Shown: positions 32,606-44,124 of the stretch, piece after piece
Numbering within the stretch: the first letter of the stretch is position 1
Layout: every line of letters begins with the position of its first letter
Assembly: GCF_932526225.1 (NCBI RefSeq)
Contig: NC_064043.1
Coordinates: 9,105,501 to 9,169,500 of the forward strand
DNA from: Nematostella vectensis
Lineage: Eukaryota > Cnidaria > Anthozoa > Actiniaria > Edwardsiidae
Direction of reading: 5' to 3'
Length of the DNA stretch: 64,000 nucleotides
Position numbers and translations under genes: made by a program
The notes under the pieces: generated by a model
What the model saw: the letters and a program-made list of their open reading frames with translations, nothing else
Told to the model about the DNA's origin: nothing
The model's database searches: none

Positions 32606-34689
32606 AATAAGTAACAACAACGAAAATAGTGACTATTTAAAACAGAAGGGTTTAAGCTACAGGAAGTCTGCCTTTATTTACACGAAGATCTTAAACGATC
32701 AAGTTTCAACTTATTTTCGGGGATTGGATGAAGTATTGTTTGGACTTGCGACAGTGAACATAGCAACGGCGAGAATAAACAATTGCACTACATTACATGA
32801 GGTCACCAAGCGAGCTTACTCACCCCTACATCAAGAGAGCCCGGTTTCTTCCTTTATTCACATTTACAGACTTGTGACTCGCGTTGCCGTGTATTCCTTT
32901 TTTTCGTTTCTAGTTGAATATGAGTCTAGTCAGTCAAAGACGTCCATCACCTTGTGACAGGACGAAAACTTTAAAAAAATATTTAAAAATTATTTGTACA
33001 CTGATGACAGGCTGTAGGCCTGAAGGATTCTAGTGAACACTCAAATAATGAATATTTTTAAGTATTAAATAGACTATAAGAAATAATTGTTGTACTAAGC
33101 CATGTGCATGTTGTTGATGTCATACCCATCATGACCAATCAGAAATGTTTGCCCAACGACATGACGGAAAAACATGACGTGACGCTTCAAATAAGCCCAT
33201 TTCAAATCGAATACGGCAGAGAATTCCTCAGAGTACTTAGTAACTTAAAGAAAACAAAATATCAAGTGCAACTTTTTTTTAAATGATGTGACTTTTTGTT
33301 AAGTGTCATTGAAATTTGGGCTTTTCGTCCCTGAACTGTACACAGGGCAATCATGAGGAAAATTATCTTAAAAAGCCAAACTCTGGTTATGTGCACTTCG
33401 GCCTCACGTTATTTGTGTTTTTAAAATGAGTTCGTAATACAAGGAACCTATAGCCACTAAAGAAATTGTGTCTTCTCTATCTGGAATTGCATGTTTTCCA
33501 GGTTTTTCCTTCATGTCTTGCTCAACAGACTTAGCACTTTAAAATTTCAGCCATAATGTCACTCCTATCTATTACTTGCCATCATTGACTTGATGTTTTG
33601 TAAAGTAATTTTCCTGACAGAAACTTTTTCAAGCCAATTTCTTTCCAATTTCAGTTGGTCTGCTGTAATCTTAATTCAGCTTGTTCTTAGTATACCTGGC
33701 ATCATAAACATTGTATGCTTACACTAGAAAAAAACTCAACATTGCTTAAGCTGTGTTTTTGCACTGTTTTTTTTCTAAATACACCTAACTTTGTGACATG
33801 CAGAAAAGGTTTGTAGGTAGCTGAATCAGAAAACGTCACAACTAACACCCATGCAGTTGCGGATTCAGGATTATGGTTCTAAGGGTTTAATAAAACTGTT
33901 CTTTTTATTTAAAAAATGCTAAACAAATATTACTAAGACAAAAAATGCTATAAACCACAGGATATAGGATAATTTTACTTCAAAATAATGTCTAATGTTT
34001 TTAGTGTTGAATAAAGAATGTATTTCTATTTAAACTGATTGTATTTTTGCACCTGTGGCAAGCTCTGCCTCTACTCATTACCTTGTACCATTTTTAAGTG
34101 CTGCGTTTTTGTAACAGCCACGGCCTGGTAAATGAGTAACTCCGGAGAGGAAAATGTGTGTTATTCAACACAAACATGACATTTAAACATCATTTTGGAG
34201 TAAAATTATCCTACAGGTCGTCAGAAATACACATCCGTTAATTTTCATATTCCTCGTATTTACTTGCTCTTTGTGAACGAGTAAGTTGCAACGATAATTC
34301 GATAACTGAATGGATATAGAACAAAACAATACTTCTTCCATTTCGGTTCATTATTTGTGCACAACCACCGGAAGTTGTTGTCTGTTAAATTTACATATTG
34401 GCGCCTTATATGGCAAATCTCTCTTGGGTATCAGAATACAATATGGCCGTGCGAGGATTACATGTCATCACAATTTCATTTCTCTCTTCAGCACAACAAG
34501 TCGCCAGCTTCATCCTTTCAATTTCACGTCGTCTCCCCTTCGCTAGCGTCTATGTGGAAGCTAACTCTCCGAGTTCTTTTTAATTTGTTAGAAGGATTTT
34601 TTGAGAACTGGCTGCCTTTGCTACTGGAAGTTGGGATCATCTGCGCAGAAAGAGCAATAGTGAGATCGTTTTGTCTGCTGGGAATAAGA
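32606..34689. other. BBIP1 3' flank and RASSF upstream region
   Basis: AT-rich, without a supported gene. Several AATAAA hexamers on the plus strand (33889, 34010) could end the BBIP1 transcript. The last few hundred bases before 34690 are open in the RASSF frame from 34357, but the peptide is not family-like, so I treat it as 5' untranslated. Confidence 0.5.
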
Positions 34690-37600
34690 ATGGACGACGA
34701 TGTGTTCCTTGGTGAAGATCCCTTGGGGTCGCAAGGTAAAAGCAATCCTTCATCTCCAAGAAGCCCGAACGATGATATAGAATTGAGAACAATTGCTGGA
34801 ATGAGAAGCAAAGAATCAGACCTTCTTCGGTCCGTGTCTATGCCCGATGGACTAGATGTCAAATCCAAAGGCACTGCTCAACAAGCGTCGCTTATGAGCC
34901 CTGTAAAAGAATTTATATCAAACTTTGTACATCGTAAGGCAGGGAAACGGCGCCAAATTGCAGGGCCATCAACAACTGATGATATCAGTTCTCATCAGAC
35001 GGATCAACAAAAAGGACGAGGACATTCCTTCCTTCCTTTCTCACTTCGAAACCCAACATGGTGTGATTTGTGTGGTGAATTCATTTGGGGCTTGTACAAG
35101 CAAGCAATTCGATGTAAACGTGAGTTCGGTAGAGAATAAACCTCAATGCTAGAAAATCGGACATTTATATTATGAAATTAAATATGACGTGGATGTGCAT
35201 TTTTTGTTTGTTCAACATACATCAGATGTGCTTTATGTTAACACCTCTCGCCAAACCCCCCCTCACACCCTCACCTAACAGAGGGTGTATAGAAGAGTTT
35301 ATACCAATGAAATCATAAGCACACTATTTATTATAGGCTTATAATAGACAACTAAATTGTTCTGATTTAAGCTTCCTAAAAAGCAATCATTACAGATTAA
35401 TATTATGCATATTTTTTTTTTTGCTTTGAGGAGAGAACATCTTATGCAAATATATTTTTTCATGATTATTCTCACATTTCATGGTCTTAACACAAACTGT
35501 AATCTGTATGTTATTGTTGGCAGTGGGAAGGTTTCCCATCATACAAAATTGACAGAATTCTACTGATATTTTTGAATGTGACATTTTATTTCAGATTGTA
35601 AGTATACATGCCATCGGCGATGTCGTATAGATGTCGATCTTGACTGTTTGGGTGCTTGGCCAAATATTGTACGCAACATGTCAGTGGATGAAGTCACCAT
35701 GAAAACACTACATCTTCTTGATGACGTATGTATGCATTGCACTCAGACTTTTTCACAGACCTGGCATAACGAGGAAACTCAGCTTCTCTATTGTTATTGA
35801 TCCCATTTACAGTCGGATTTGTTTGTTGTGTAACCTTGGTGAATCCAAAATCTTAGTCTCGTTTGGAAAAAGCGCCAAGTCAATCAACTGCTTAAATGAA
35901 TCAATGGCTTTCATGTTTTCTCTGTTTTGTCATAAACCATTTGACTGCACACGGGAAGGAAATTGATTGGCCATGGTGGTATGACTATGCCATGGTCATG
36001 ATGGTATGACTATGCCATGGTCATGATGGTATGACTATGCCATGGTCATGGTGGTATGACTATGCCATGGTCATGATGGTATGACTATGCCATGGTCATG
36101 GTGGTATGACTATGCCATGGTCATGATGGTATGACTATGCCATGGCCATGGTGGTATGACTATGCCATTGTCATGATGGTATGACTATGCCATGGTCATG
36201 GTGGTATGACTATGCCATGGTCATGATGGCATGACTATGCCATGGTCATGATGGCATGACTATGCCATGGTCATGATGGTATGACTATGCCATGGCCATG
36301 GTGGCATGACTATGCCATGGTCATGATGGTATGACTATGCCATGGTCATGGTGGTATGACTATGCCATGGTCATGATGGTATGACTATACCATGGTCATG
36401 ATGGTATGACTATTCCCAGACCAGAAATGGATTTGAATCCTTGGCGCTCATACAACATCAAATTTGACAATAGAAATAAAAACAGCTTATTGCAAGAATG
36501 GTATGATACTTTAAACCGTTGGTAAAAAATGTTGCTGATTGAAACAAAAATGCTCTGATTGATATTTTTTAATTAAAAATGGACACTAAGACCAAATATT
36601 TTTCTTTGTAACAGGTTAAAGATAAAAAAAAACAATTACATCTTACAGATGCACAGAAAGCTAAGGATAATTCTTGAAATAATCTTATGTTTATGTTTTT
36701 TTCCAGGATGATATCAAACGAAATGAACCCTTCACTTTGGTATCTACACAGTTGCAGCAAGATACCATGAGGCAGAAGATTGAGGAGTTTAATGCCAAAA
36801 CTACTGGACTAATAATGACAATGGTATGTGAACACGTTGAGAATCGGGCATAGATCCACTTTGGTTTTATAATCTTTACTTTCATTTATTCATGATCGTG
36901 ATCATCATATTGTTATTATAGTGTTATTGTTATCATCATTCACCATATGTGACATATCTGAAATGTAGCTAGATATATTTCTTAGAAGGAGTAGTGTGTG
37001 TGTGTGTGGGGAGGGGGTAGGGAGAGAGGGCTTGCAGGGTGTGTTTGTAAGTAAGAAATGCTTGATGATCATCTGTAAAATGTATTTTGCAGAAAGAGGA
37101 TGCTTTCCAAGGTTTTGTCAGAGTTCACATGAATCTTTTACGACCAATCAACATTGTAGCAGGAGAAAGACCCCTCTCAATATTTGAGGCTGTTCGTTCA
37201 GAAAACAGCAAAGTGAGTACCACACAGTGTTTATCCATGCATATTTTCATCTACTATACCATGAAAAATAATTAAAAGTTTGAATACTCTTTATCTGCTA
37301 AGATATATTTCTTTATTCCATAAACTTGAATCTAACCATCTATGTGGACAAAAAGGTCCCCTCTGTTTACTGATTACAATTTTAACAGTTTGGTTTATCA
37401 CCATTTTCACTTCTACAGAAAATACAGAGAACCTCATTTTTCCTTCCTCTTGGTACAGTAAAAGCCCTACATATTTCAAGCACTACCACAGTGCAAGAGG
37501 TCAGTCAGTATTAATCATTAATTTTCTACATTTATATTGGGCTTGCTGCATTTTGTATTCTGAGGTTTGCATCTCAAAACATGAATTTATAAAACACTGA

Positions 37601-40420
37601 TGCGAACTAATAGCAACAGGTGTGAGTTTTGTGCTTGCTAATAGATCACATAATAAGATTAGATTTTATCACATTGAAACAGCAAATTGTTTGGTTATCT
37701 CTATAAATGCCAATTTAAGTTTTATATTGAAACTTAATGCCTTTTGTTTTTGGTATTTTTTCATTAGGTGATTGAAGCTCTGCTGAAGAAGTTCAAAGTT
37801 GCAGACAATCCCAGGAAGTTTGCGTTATTTGAATGCTACCAAGAGGAAGACAGGCATTGTAAGAATTATAACTGACTTAAGATATTAAAATATAATTCTC
37901 AGGATAACATAATGTACTCCCTACGGAAAGTTTCTTTAAAATTTATGGGAACTGAATGTTTTTAGCCATATGTTATGCTACCAACTTTTTTGTATTTTTG
38001 TTCAGAATCTTCCAATGCAAAATTGATTTTGTGTTCCCTCTCAGTGATTCTTCGGCGAATGGCAGATATGGAGAGGCCACTTGTTCTACGGTTACTGTGG
38101 GGTGGTGGAGATATCAAACATTCATTTTCCTTACAAGAGAATGAGACAGGCGATATTGTGGTATGTGGAAAACTTCTCCCAGGGAGCACAGCAAAGCTTG
38201 CACACATGCCCCAGCAAATAAAAAAAAAAGGTCTGTCAACCAGTAAAAAAAATTTTCTACCCATTGCCAAGGTTAATTGAAGAACACAACAGAAGCTTTA
38301 ATACATAGCATACAGTCATTTAAGAAGAGACGAGGCAACTCTGCTAGTTTCCTGTTTACATTGTATTGTAGGGATAGCGATGGGTACCAATGTCAGGGTA
38401 TTTCCCGATACAGACCGAGCCTTAGCTGGGAAATAAAATAATAATTTTTTTCCTCAATAGAATTTCTAACTTTGTTTACAAGGCGAGATTTCGCTTCTGA
38501 CTTGCATTGATGTTCGTGAAGATTTTGGCTTATGATCATTCAAAAAACTTCATTTTGTATTTCCACACAACGCTTTTAACCCTCCAGAAATACAGAACCT
38601 CTGAGTTTTGGCCAACATTTTTTAAAATAATTTCGTCCAAATTGATATGTCATTCTCAACTCTAATTAATTGTAGAAATGTCTTCTTTCGCTTTAAATCC
38701 TCCCCCGGGGGAGGGGGGGGGAGAAACTGATAGGGATGCTTGTCATATTTTTTAGGGTTCTAAATCAGGCCCCAGGTATTTTTAGGGGGCATCTGAGAAA
38801 AAAAATAGGCTATTCTCTTAGAAATGGTATTTTTAGGGCTTCCGAGTTATATTTTTAGGGTAGCAATTTTTTAGGGGTATTTTTTAGGGGTAATTTCAAA
38901 TTTCCAGACAAGCATCCCTATCACTTTCACCCTGAAGAAATCCCCGGGAATCCTCCACAGTCGATGAGATATATTCACTAAAGAACTTCTCGAATGTGGA
39001 TACGTTAAGCTAGTTATTTAGGTAATTTTTCTAGAGTGATTTGTTGTTTTTCTTCGTAGGAAGAGACTCTTTGCAGCTTTTTATATCCCAAATAAAATTT
39101 CAGCAAACTTGAAATTGTCACGCTCCTTGCAAAATCATTATTGCTGGAAATTGTCAAAACACAGGGTGTTTGAAGCCGATTTTCTGTAAAGTCAATGATT
39201 CTAGATGAAATGACAAATAAAATGCTGTTTTAGTGTGAAGATCTATAACCTTGGGAGTAAAAAGCCAGTTTTCGATGGTCATTTTGCAAATCAACTCACT
39301 ATTTCGAGCTTTGGAGGTGTGCGGCCCGGTATCGCGGGGTCCGGATCATAGGTTACCAGGCCTCACAAGGAGACAATCAGAGCGTACATTTTAATGGATA
39401 TCAGACCCCGAAAAAAAAATGATTCTCTACATGAACAATTTCATCATCTAGTCTTGCCTTTGCAGTTTTATCAGAAAGCACAGGCTCGGATTTTGAAATT
39501 TGAGATAAGTCTCGGGCTCGGGTTCTGGAATTTTGACAAAAGTCTCAGGGTCTGATTCTGAAACGCAGGTCTCTGCACCTCGGAAAGTCTCAGATTTACC
39601 CATCCTTACCCCTTATTGTATAGTTTAGCATTAAAAATAACATTATATTATATATTATTATTGTATAGTTTAGCATGAAAAATAATATTATTATCTCATA
39701 TTATTATGTTTACAGAATTTACAATAGAATTTATGAAATTCTTAGGCTAACAAATTTTGTATTTTAGTGGGAGGTGTTCTCATTGACTGAACTGCAGAAC
39801 TTTCTACGTATCCTTGACAAGGAAGAGGAAGAGCTGATTGAACAGGTGAGAATCGAGAGGACCTCACCATACAGTGGCAGGCACATGTATGGGAGCTGAA
39901 ATCATAGCTGTCAACTCTCCCATTTGGTGGGAGTCTCCAGATTTTGAACCTTTTCTTAAGCCTGATTTTCTTGAAAATATCAATACATCTACTGTACTCT
40001 ACCACATTAGCTATCCACATACTTCTGATAAATTCAGTGTATTTTCTAAAGATTTTTCCTAAAGCGAGGTTGACAAAAAATTAACCAATGTTTTATATAT
40101 TTGCGTTTTGAGAAATCCTGGATCTGCAATATCTAGCAGAGGGAAGCTTTTTTTCCCCTGTACCCTAAAAAAGGCCAGGCATAAACAAAGAGTAGCATTA
40201 AATGGTAAGGGTGTTAGTTAACTGTAGATCCACCCCTTATTGTATAAGTATTATCCTTAGTGTTGTGGTGAATGGTGCTAAAACTATTTTTGTATCTTCT
40301 GTTTCAAAGGTAAAGGAAAAGTACCAGAAATACAAGGAAAGATTAGAACTAGCCATGGAACTACAGAAAGACATGAAGTCAGCAAAAAGCTTATCACTCA
40401 AGAGTACAGGCTCTCTCTAA
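34690..40420 (+). CDS. RASSF: Ras association domain family protein, RASSF1/RASSF5 (NORE1) type, 9 coding exons
   Basis: An adaptor that binds active Ras-like GTPases through its RA domain and Hippo kinases (MST) through SARAH. Exons: 34690-35119, 35595-35725, 36707-36823, 37093-37212, 37419-37499, 37768-37858, 38045-38160, 39768-39845, 40310-40420. Junctions are GT-AG, phases fit, 424 aa. A complete C1 zinc finger spans residues 112-161 (H-x12-C-x2-C pattern with CDLCGEFIWG, and CKHCKYTCHRRC across the first intron). The RA domain covers exons 4-7 (FVRVHMNLLRPI, RTSFFLPLGTVKALHI, EALLKKFKVADNPRKFALFE, LVLRLLWG). SARAH begins at residue 363 (WEVFSLTELQNFLRILDKEE). N-terminal C1 plus C-terminal RA-SARAH is the RASSF1/3/5 plan, and the length is close to RASSF5. 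I chose the ATG at 34690 (AGAATGG); an upstream in-frame ATG (34552) would add an unconserved segment. Its 3' end faces TUSC2. Confidence 0.96.
35972..36413. repeat. 25-bp tandem array in RASSF intron 2
   Basis: ATGACTATGCCATGGTCATG recurs every 25 bases from 35981, about 17 units. Units partly alternate between GATGGT and GGTGGT forms. CCATGG and the GTCAT/ATGAC pair give the unit internal dyad symmetry. Confidence 0.97.
38700..38950 (+). mobile_element. G-rich-ended MITE-like repeat, copy 1 (RASSF intron 7)
   Basis: GATAGGGATGCTTGTC at 38729-38744 and its exact complement at 38907-38922 form terminal inverted repeats around an AT-rich core with five or six TATTTTTAGGG-like motifs. Outside the repeats lie CCCCCGGGGGAGGGGGGGG and, at the far side, CCCCGGG. 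A second copy in the opposite orientation lies at 41985-42190. Confidence 0.85.
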
Positions 40421-40850
40421 TGACTCCTTAGCAAATGTGATAAATCATCCATCATTAAATATCTAGCCATCTGTATTTTAACAGACTCTCACAGGTCTCA
40501 AATTACTTGGCTGTAATGTTTTTCAAGTAATTGTAGAGACACAAATCTCAAAGCTAAAAGTAAATGATAATTTTTTTTAACTTTAGATATGTGGTCTGCA
40601 ACTCTAGGTAAATTTTAAAACCTGTTTAAAAAACATTGTTTAAGTGCCGATTTGCAGGAAAAAATATGCAGGTTTTGTCTTTTAAGTGGGTAAAACAAGG
40701 ACACCAAGCTGGTCATAACAGGGCGAGGAGCCACGACGTAGGTAAATCAGCATGACTGAATATAGGCAGCTATGGAAATGGATTATCACCATAGAAATAG
40801 AATGCGTAGGATGAGTGTGTAGGCGAGAACAATCTATTTGACTGGGAATC

Positions 40851-40869
40851 AATAAACTTGCTCAATAAA
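40851..40869 (+). promoter_or_regulatory. Candidate polyadenylation signals of RASSF
   Basis: Two AATAAA hexamers (40851 and 40864) about 430-450 bases past the RASSF stop. Another lies at 41223. They fall between the convergent RASSF and TUSC2 genes. Confidence 0.4.
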
Positions 40870-40902
40870 GAAAACATTTAACTTTTGCTGCAACATCGAA
40901 AT

Positions 40903-41095
40903 GTAATGTTGTCAATAATCTTAAATATCATATTCTGTGCCAATGATATAGATGTTAATTACATTAATATTATCCTGTAAATAGCAGTTACTTTGTTGCA
41001 GAACAACAGTGTAACGTTGTCAATAATCTTAAATATCATATTTTGTGCCAATGATTTAGATGTTAATTACAGTAATATTATCCTGTAAATAGCAA
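40903..41095. repeat. Tandem duplication of about 85 bp at a 108-base offset
   Basis: The segment starting GTAATGTTGTCAATAATC at 40903 is repeated at 41011 with a few substitutions, through CCTGTAAATAGCA. It lies between the convergent 3' ends of RASSF and TUSC2. Confidence 0.9.
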
Positions 41096-41320
41096 ATTTA
41101 CTTCCTTGCAGTACAGCAATATTTTAATATTGATTCCATGCAAACAAAAATAAAATAAAATAAAATGATCATTGCTTCAAAGAATTGTAATGATTATGGC
41201 TGCTAGCTGTAAGGCTCCTTTAAATAAACTCTGGGTTCTTAGAAAGGTATTTACATATAGCTTAATGCTTACAACCATTTCTAAAATTCAAGTCCAATTG
41301 ACAATGATGAGAGATGTGAA

Positions 41321-41326
41321 TTTATT
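41321..41326 (-). promoter_or_regulatory. Candidate polyadenylation signal of TUSC2
   Basis: AATAAA on the minus strand about 150 bases downstream of the TUSC2 stop codon. Confidence 0.45.
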
Positions 41327-41473
41327 AAAATGATGCATTTGTTGCCTGTTGAATATAATTGATATCAGCATTTCTGTACACTTGGTCGATATACAAGCTC
41401 TTCTCCTTTTCCAATGAATCATGTCTCAATGTTATTTACAAGCTGGATACCGAGTTTCAGTTTTTTTTCAGTT

Positions 41474-43054
41474 TTATCTCTTAGTCCATGCTTCGCACAT
41501 CACAACTGGAAAATCAACGTTCAATCTTGGGTAGGGGTGGTCAACCATTCCCTGAGGAGATAGTCGTGTTGTTTTGGGTCTCATCCAAGCTTTTTCACCC
41601 TTGACTTCAGGTCTTACTTCTTCATAGAATTCATGGGCCAGATCACCATCTTCATCAAAATACATGGAGCTAAAAATTAAAAGATACCATCAGCTGTTGT
41701 ATGTGAAACTATAGGAATAACAACACTATAATTTCAGCTTGTAGAACCTGGTGTTTAATATACCCATATTTTAGGGCTCCTCATTTCTTAGCATCTATGT
41801 GACCGACCAGCTTTGAAATTTTAGTCAAAATTCAATAGCACAAAATAGAATCTTAGCAATTTTTAAGACTTGTCCCCACCCTGGGGGTTTGGGGACAAGT
41901 GAATAGCACCACAAATGCACTTCGCAAGAGTCACATCAGTTTCTGGTTTGAGACTCTCTTCTGTAGCAAGCAATCCCATGTATCAGCCCCGGGGGGGGGG
42001 GGGGGGGGGGTTTCAGGGTAAAAGCCATCGTGAAATTTGAAAAATACCCCTAAGAAATACCTCCATACCAAAAATTTCTACCCTAAAATATACTATTTCT
42101 AAGAGAAATGCCTATTTTTTCTTGGATACACCCTAAAAAATACCCGATGACCGATTTTGACAAGCATCCCTATCAGGTCGACATGGGAAGAACCCCCCTC
42201 TGGGTATCAGCATTTGGCAAGCTGCACAGCAAAATGTGCGAAAACAATTATGAATGATAACTAACACCAGTGAAGATTATTTTTTCCATTTTTTTAAGTT
42301 ACTGTTATGTTCATAGTTATTGGTACACATGTACTCATTAAAGTGTACTGGCTTTGAAAGAAAACACTCACTTGTTTTATGGAAGTGACATTTTTCAATA
42401 GAAAGTTTTCTAAAAGACAACAATTTTTCTATTTACATACGGGACCAAAAATTCATTTATAAGTCAAATCTTTCAATCTCACCAGCCAAGTGCACTTCCA
42501 TCAGGGTTCAAAAACCTCAGAGGGAGACTTATTTATTCATTGACAAACAAACTATTGAGCTAAAACAGCAGGCATATCCACAAGTTCAATTTAAACTATT
42601 ATATCACGTTTTTAAAATTAGTCTCCACCATTCAGTCACTAACTTCGAGCTCTGTTATAAAAAGTGGAAAAATCAACTTCTTTTCTAGGCAGCATAACCT
42701 TGTTGTTGTAACAAACAGTGAAAGGTCCTAAATGTTTAGGAAACCAAATTTTGAGACATTCTACACTTGGATTTTATGTACTAAATGCACATGAATACAT
42801 AAAGCCGCCATGGAATTTGACAAATATTGTTGTCAAATTGATTTCATTGCAGTAGAAAATGGCCGCAGATTGAGTTGACCCTTTAAAGAATTTGTACTTA
42901 TTTATTGCAGTTTTCTTTACCCTGTTCGTTTCCAGATAAATGGCGTCCCTCCACTAGCCGCCATTTCCGGGCTCATAAGCGCATGAGCTGAGTTTCCACC
43001 ACATCCTAACATGTACTGAACTCCCTGGTACATTCCCGATACAACGGAGCCCAT
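41474..43054 (-). CDS. TUSC2: Tumor suppressor candidate 2 (TUSC2/FUS1), two exons
   Basis: A small N-myristoylated protein linked in vertebrates to mitochondrial calcium handling and tumour suppression. Exon 1 is 42921-43054 and exon 2 is 41474-41669; the split Gly codon (GG then C) joins them, giving 109 residues against 110 in human. Exon 1 begins MGSVVSG, which fits the myristoylation pattern MGxxxS, and ends TPFIWKRTG. Exon 2 continues SMYFDEDGDLAHEFYEE, the family hallmark, then PQGMVDHPYPRLNVDFPV near the C-terminus. The intron (1.25 kb) holds the second copy of the G-rich-ended repeat also found in RASSF. The gene converges with RASSF, from whose stop it is about 1 kb away, the same neighbour as in human 3p21.3. 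Confidence 0.95.
41985..42190 (-). mobile_element. G-rich-ended MITE-like repeat, copy 2 (TUSC2 intron)
   Basis: Read on the minus strand it starts GATAGGGATGCTTGTC (42174-42159) and runs parallel to copy 1 in the RASSF intron: TATTTTTTAGGG, AAAAAATAGGC, TCTCTTAGAAAT and AGGGGTATTTTTC blocks in the same order. It ends at CCCTGAAA plus a run of about 20 C (G on the plus strand). Confidence 0.85.
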
Positions 43055-43360
43055 GATCGTGCAGGTTTATCGTCCAAAATTCATGTTTCTTTGGATGTTT
43101 TGCTACTAGCTTCTTTCTCATTCCATTTTTAATCTTAGTTTTCGGCTTGGTTACCAAGCACGCGATGGATGCTGGGAGAAAAACAGGGTTACCGCTTATA
43201 CACCTCGCGTCGCATAGCATAGAGTTGGAGCATTTTTTATTTAAGTTCTATTGAACAATTTTTTTTTTTCGACGTTTGGGCATCATCTCAGTACTACAAA
43301 TTTTAAGTGAACCGCAAGGATCCTTCATTCTACAGCCGATTCCTGCTTCAACCTATTTTA
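43055..43360. other. TUSC2 upstream flank
   Basis: About 300 bases between the TUSC2 start codon and the inverted repeat of the large transposon. No promoter element is clear. The transposon end sets a limit on the proximal promoter. Confidence 0.5.
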
Positions 43361-44124
43361 GTCAGGTCTCTTAGGCCGGAAAATTGGCCGGATCGTTACA
43401 GGAGTGACAAAAGCACCAAATTTGGTACACAGATTCCTTTAGGCATACCTAATGATATTAGAAGGGGTGCCCAAAAAAATCTGCTCAGGGTCTCCTTTAA
43501 CGGGGATATTTAAATTTTATGCAAAAAAAACACAGGGTACCCGAGTCTTGATTTCAAATAAAAATTATTTACAACGAAATAAAAAGAGCAATGGTGAAAC
43601 AAATTGGCAAAGTTGTTTATCTGCATAGGCTTTACATGTTCGAAAAGGCGGAGAGCACAGTTAAACATAAAAAACCTCTACTGCGCATGTGCAGATCTAC
43701 AATCAGCAACCATAGCGCCTGTTCACAATTTTGTGTAATGTTTCCATATCCATATCAAAATATCCCTCGACCTATGAAATCAGGTGTCTACTCTTCTATT
43801 CTGAGTCTGCTGTTTAGCACTAAACAGCTTCTGCGCATGTGCAGATCTGGTCTATCGTGCAAACTGATATTGTATCTATATTCCAATCAAAATAACCAAT
43901 GAAATATAGAACTCAATATGTATATAAAAATACAGCTATTCGAAAAATGACCATTTCTGTATGAGTAAGATTCGCTCCACGTTCCAACTCCTTGGCCTAG
44001 TGTGTCATATAAAAGTAAGGCAATCATCTAAGCAGCCAGATGTATACTGAATGAGCCCATTCCTTGTTGTTCTTTGACACAAATATAGGTTTGTCCCAAA
44101 AACCTATTTGCCTTGCATGGCTGT

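Noticed and set aside
34357-34689. N-terminal extension of RASSF from an upstream ATG
   Set aside because: Upstream residues are unconserved. The ATG at 34690 gives a normal-length RASSF5-like protein.
42954-43220. 88-codon minus-strand frame overlapping TUSC2 exon 1
   Set aside because: A different frame gives TUSC2 exon 1 with correct phase and family-like junction (TPFIWKRTG then SMYFDEDGD). The 88-codon peptide is its shadow.
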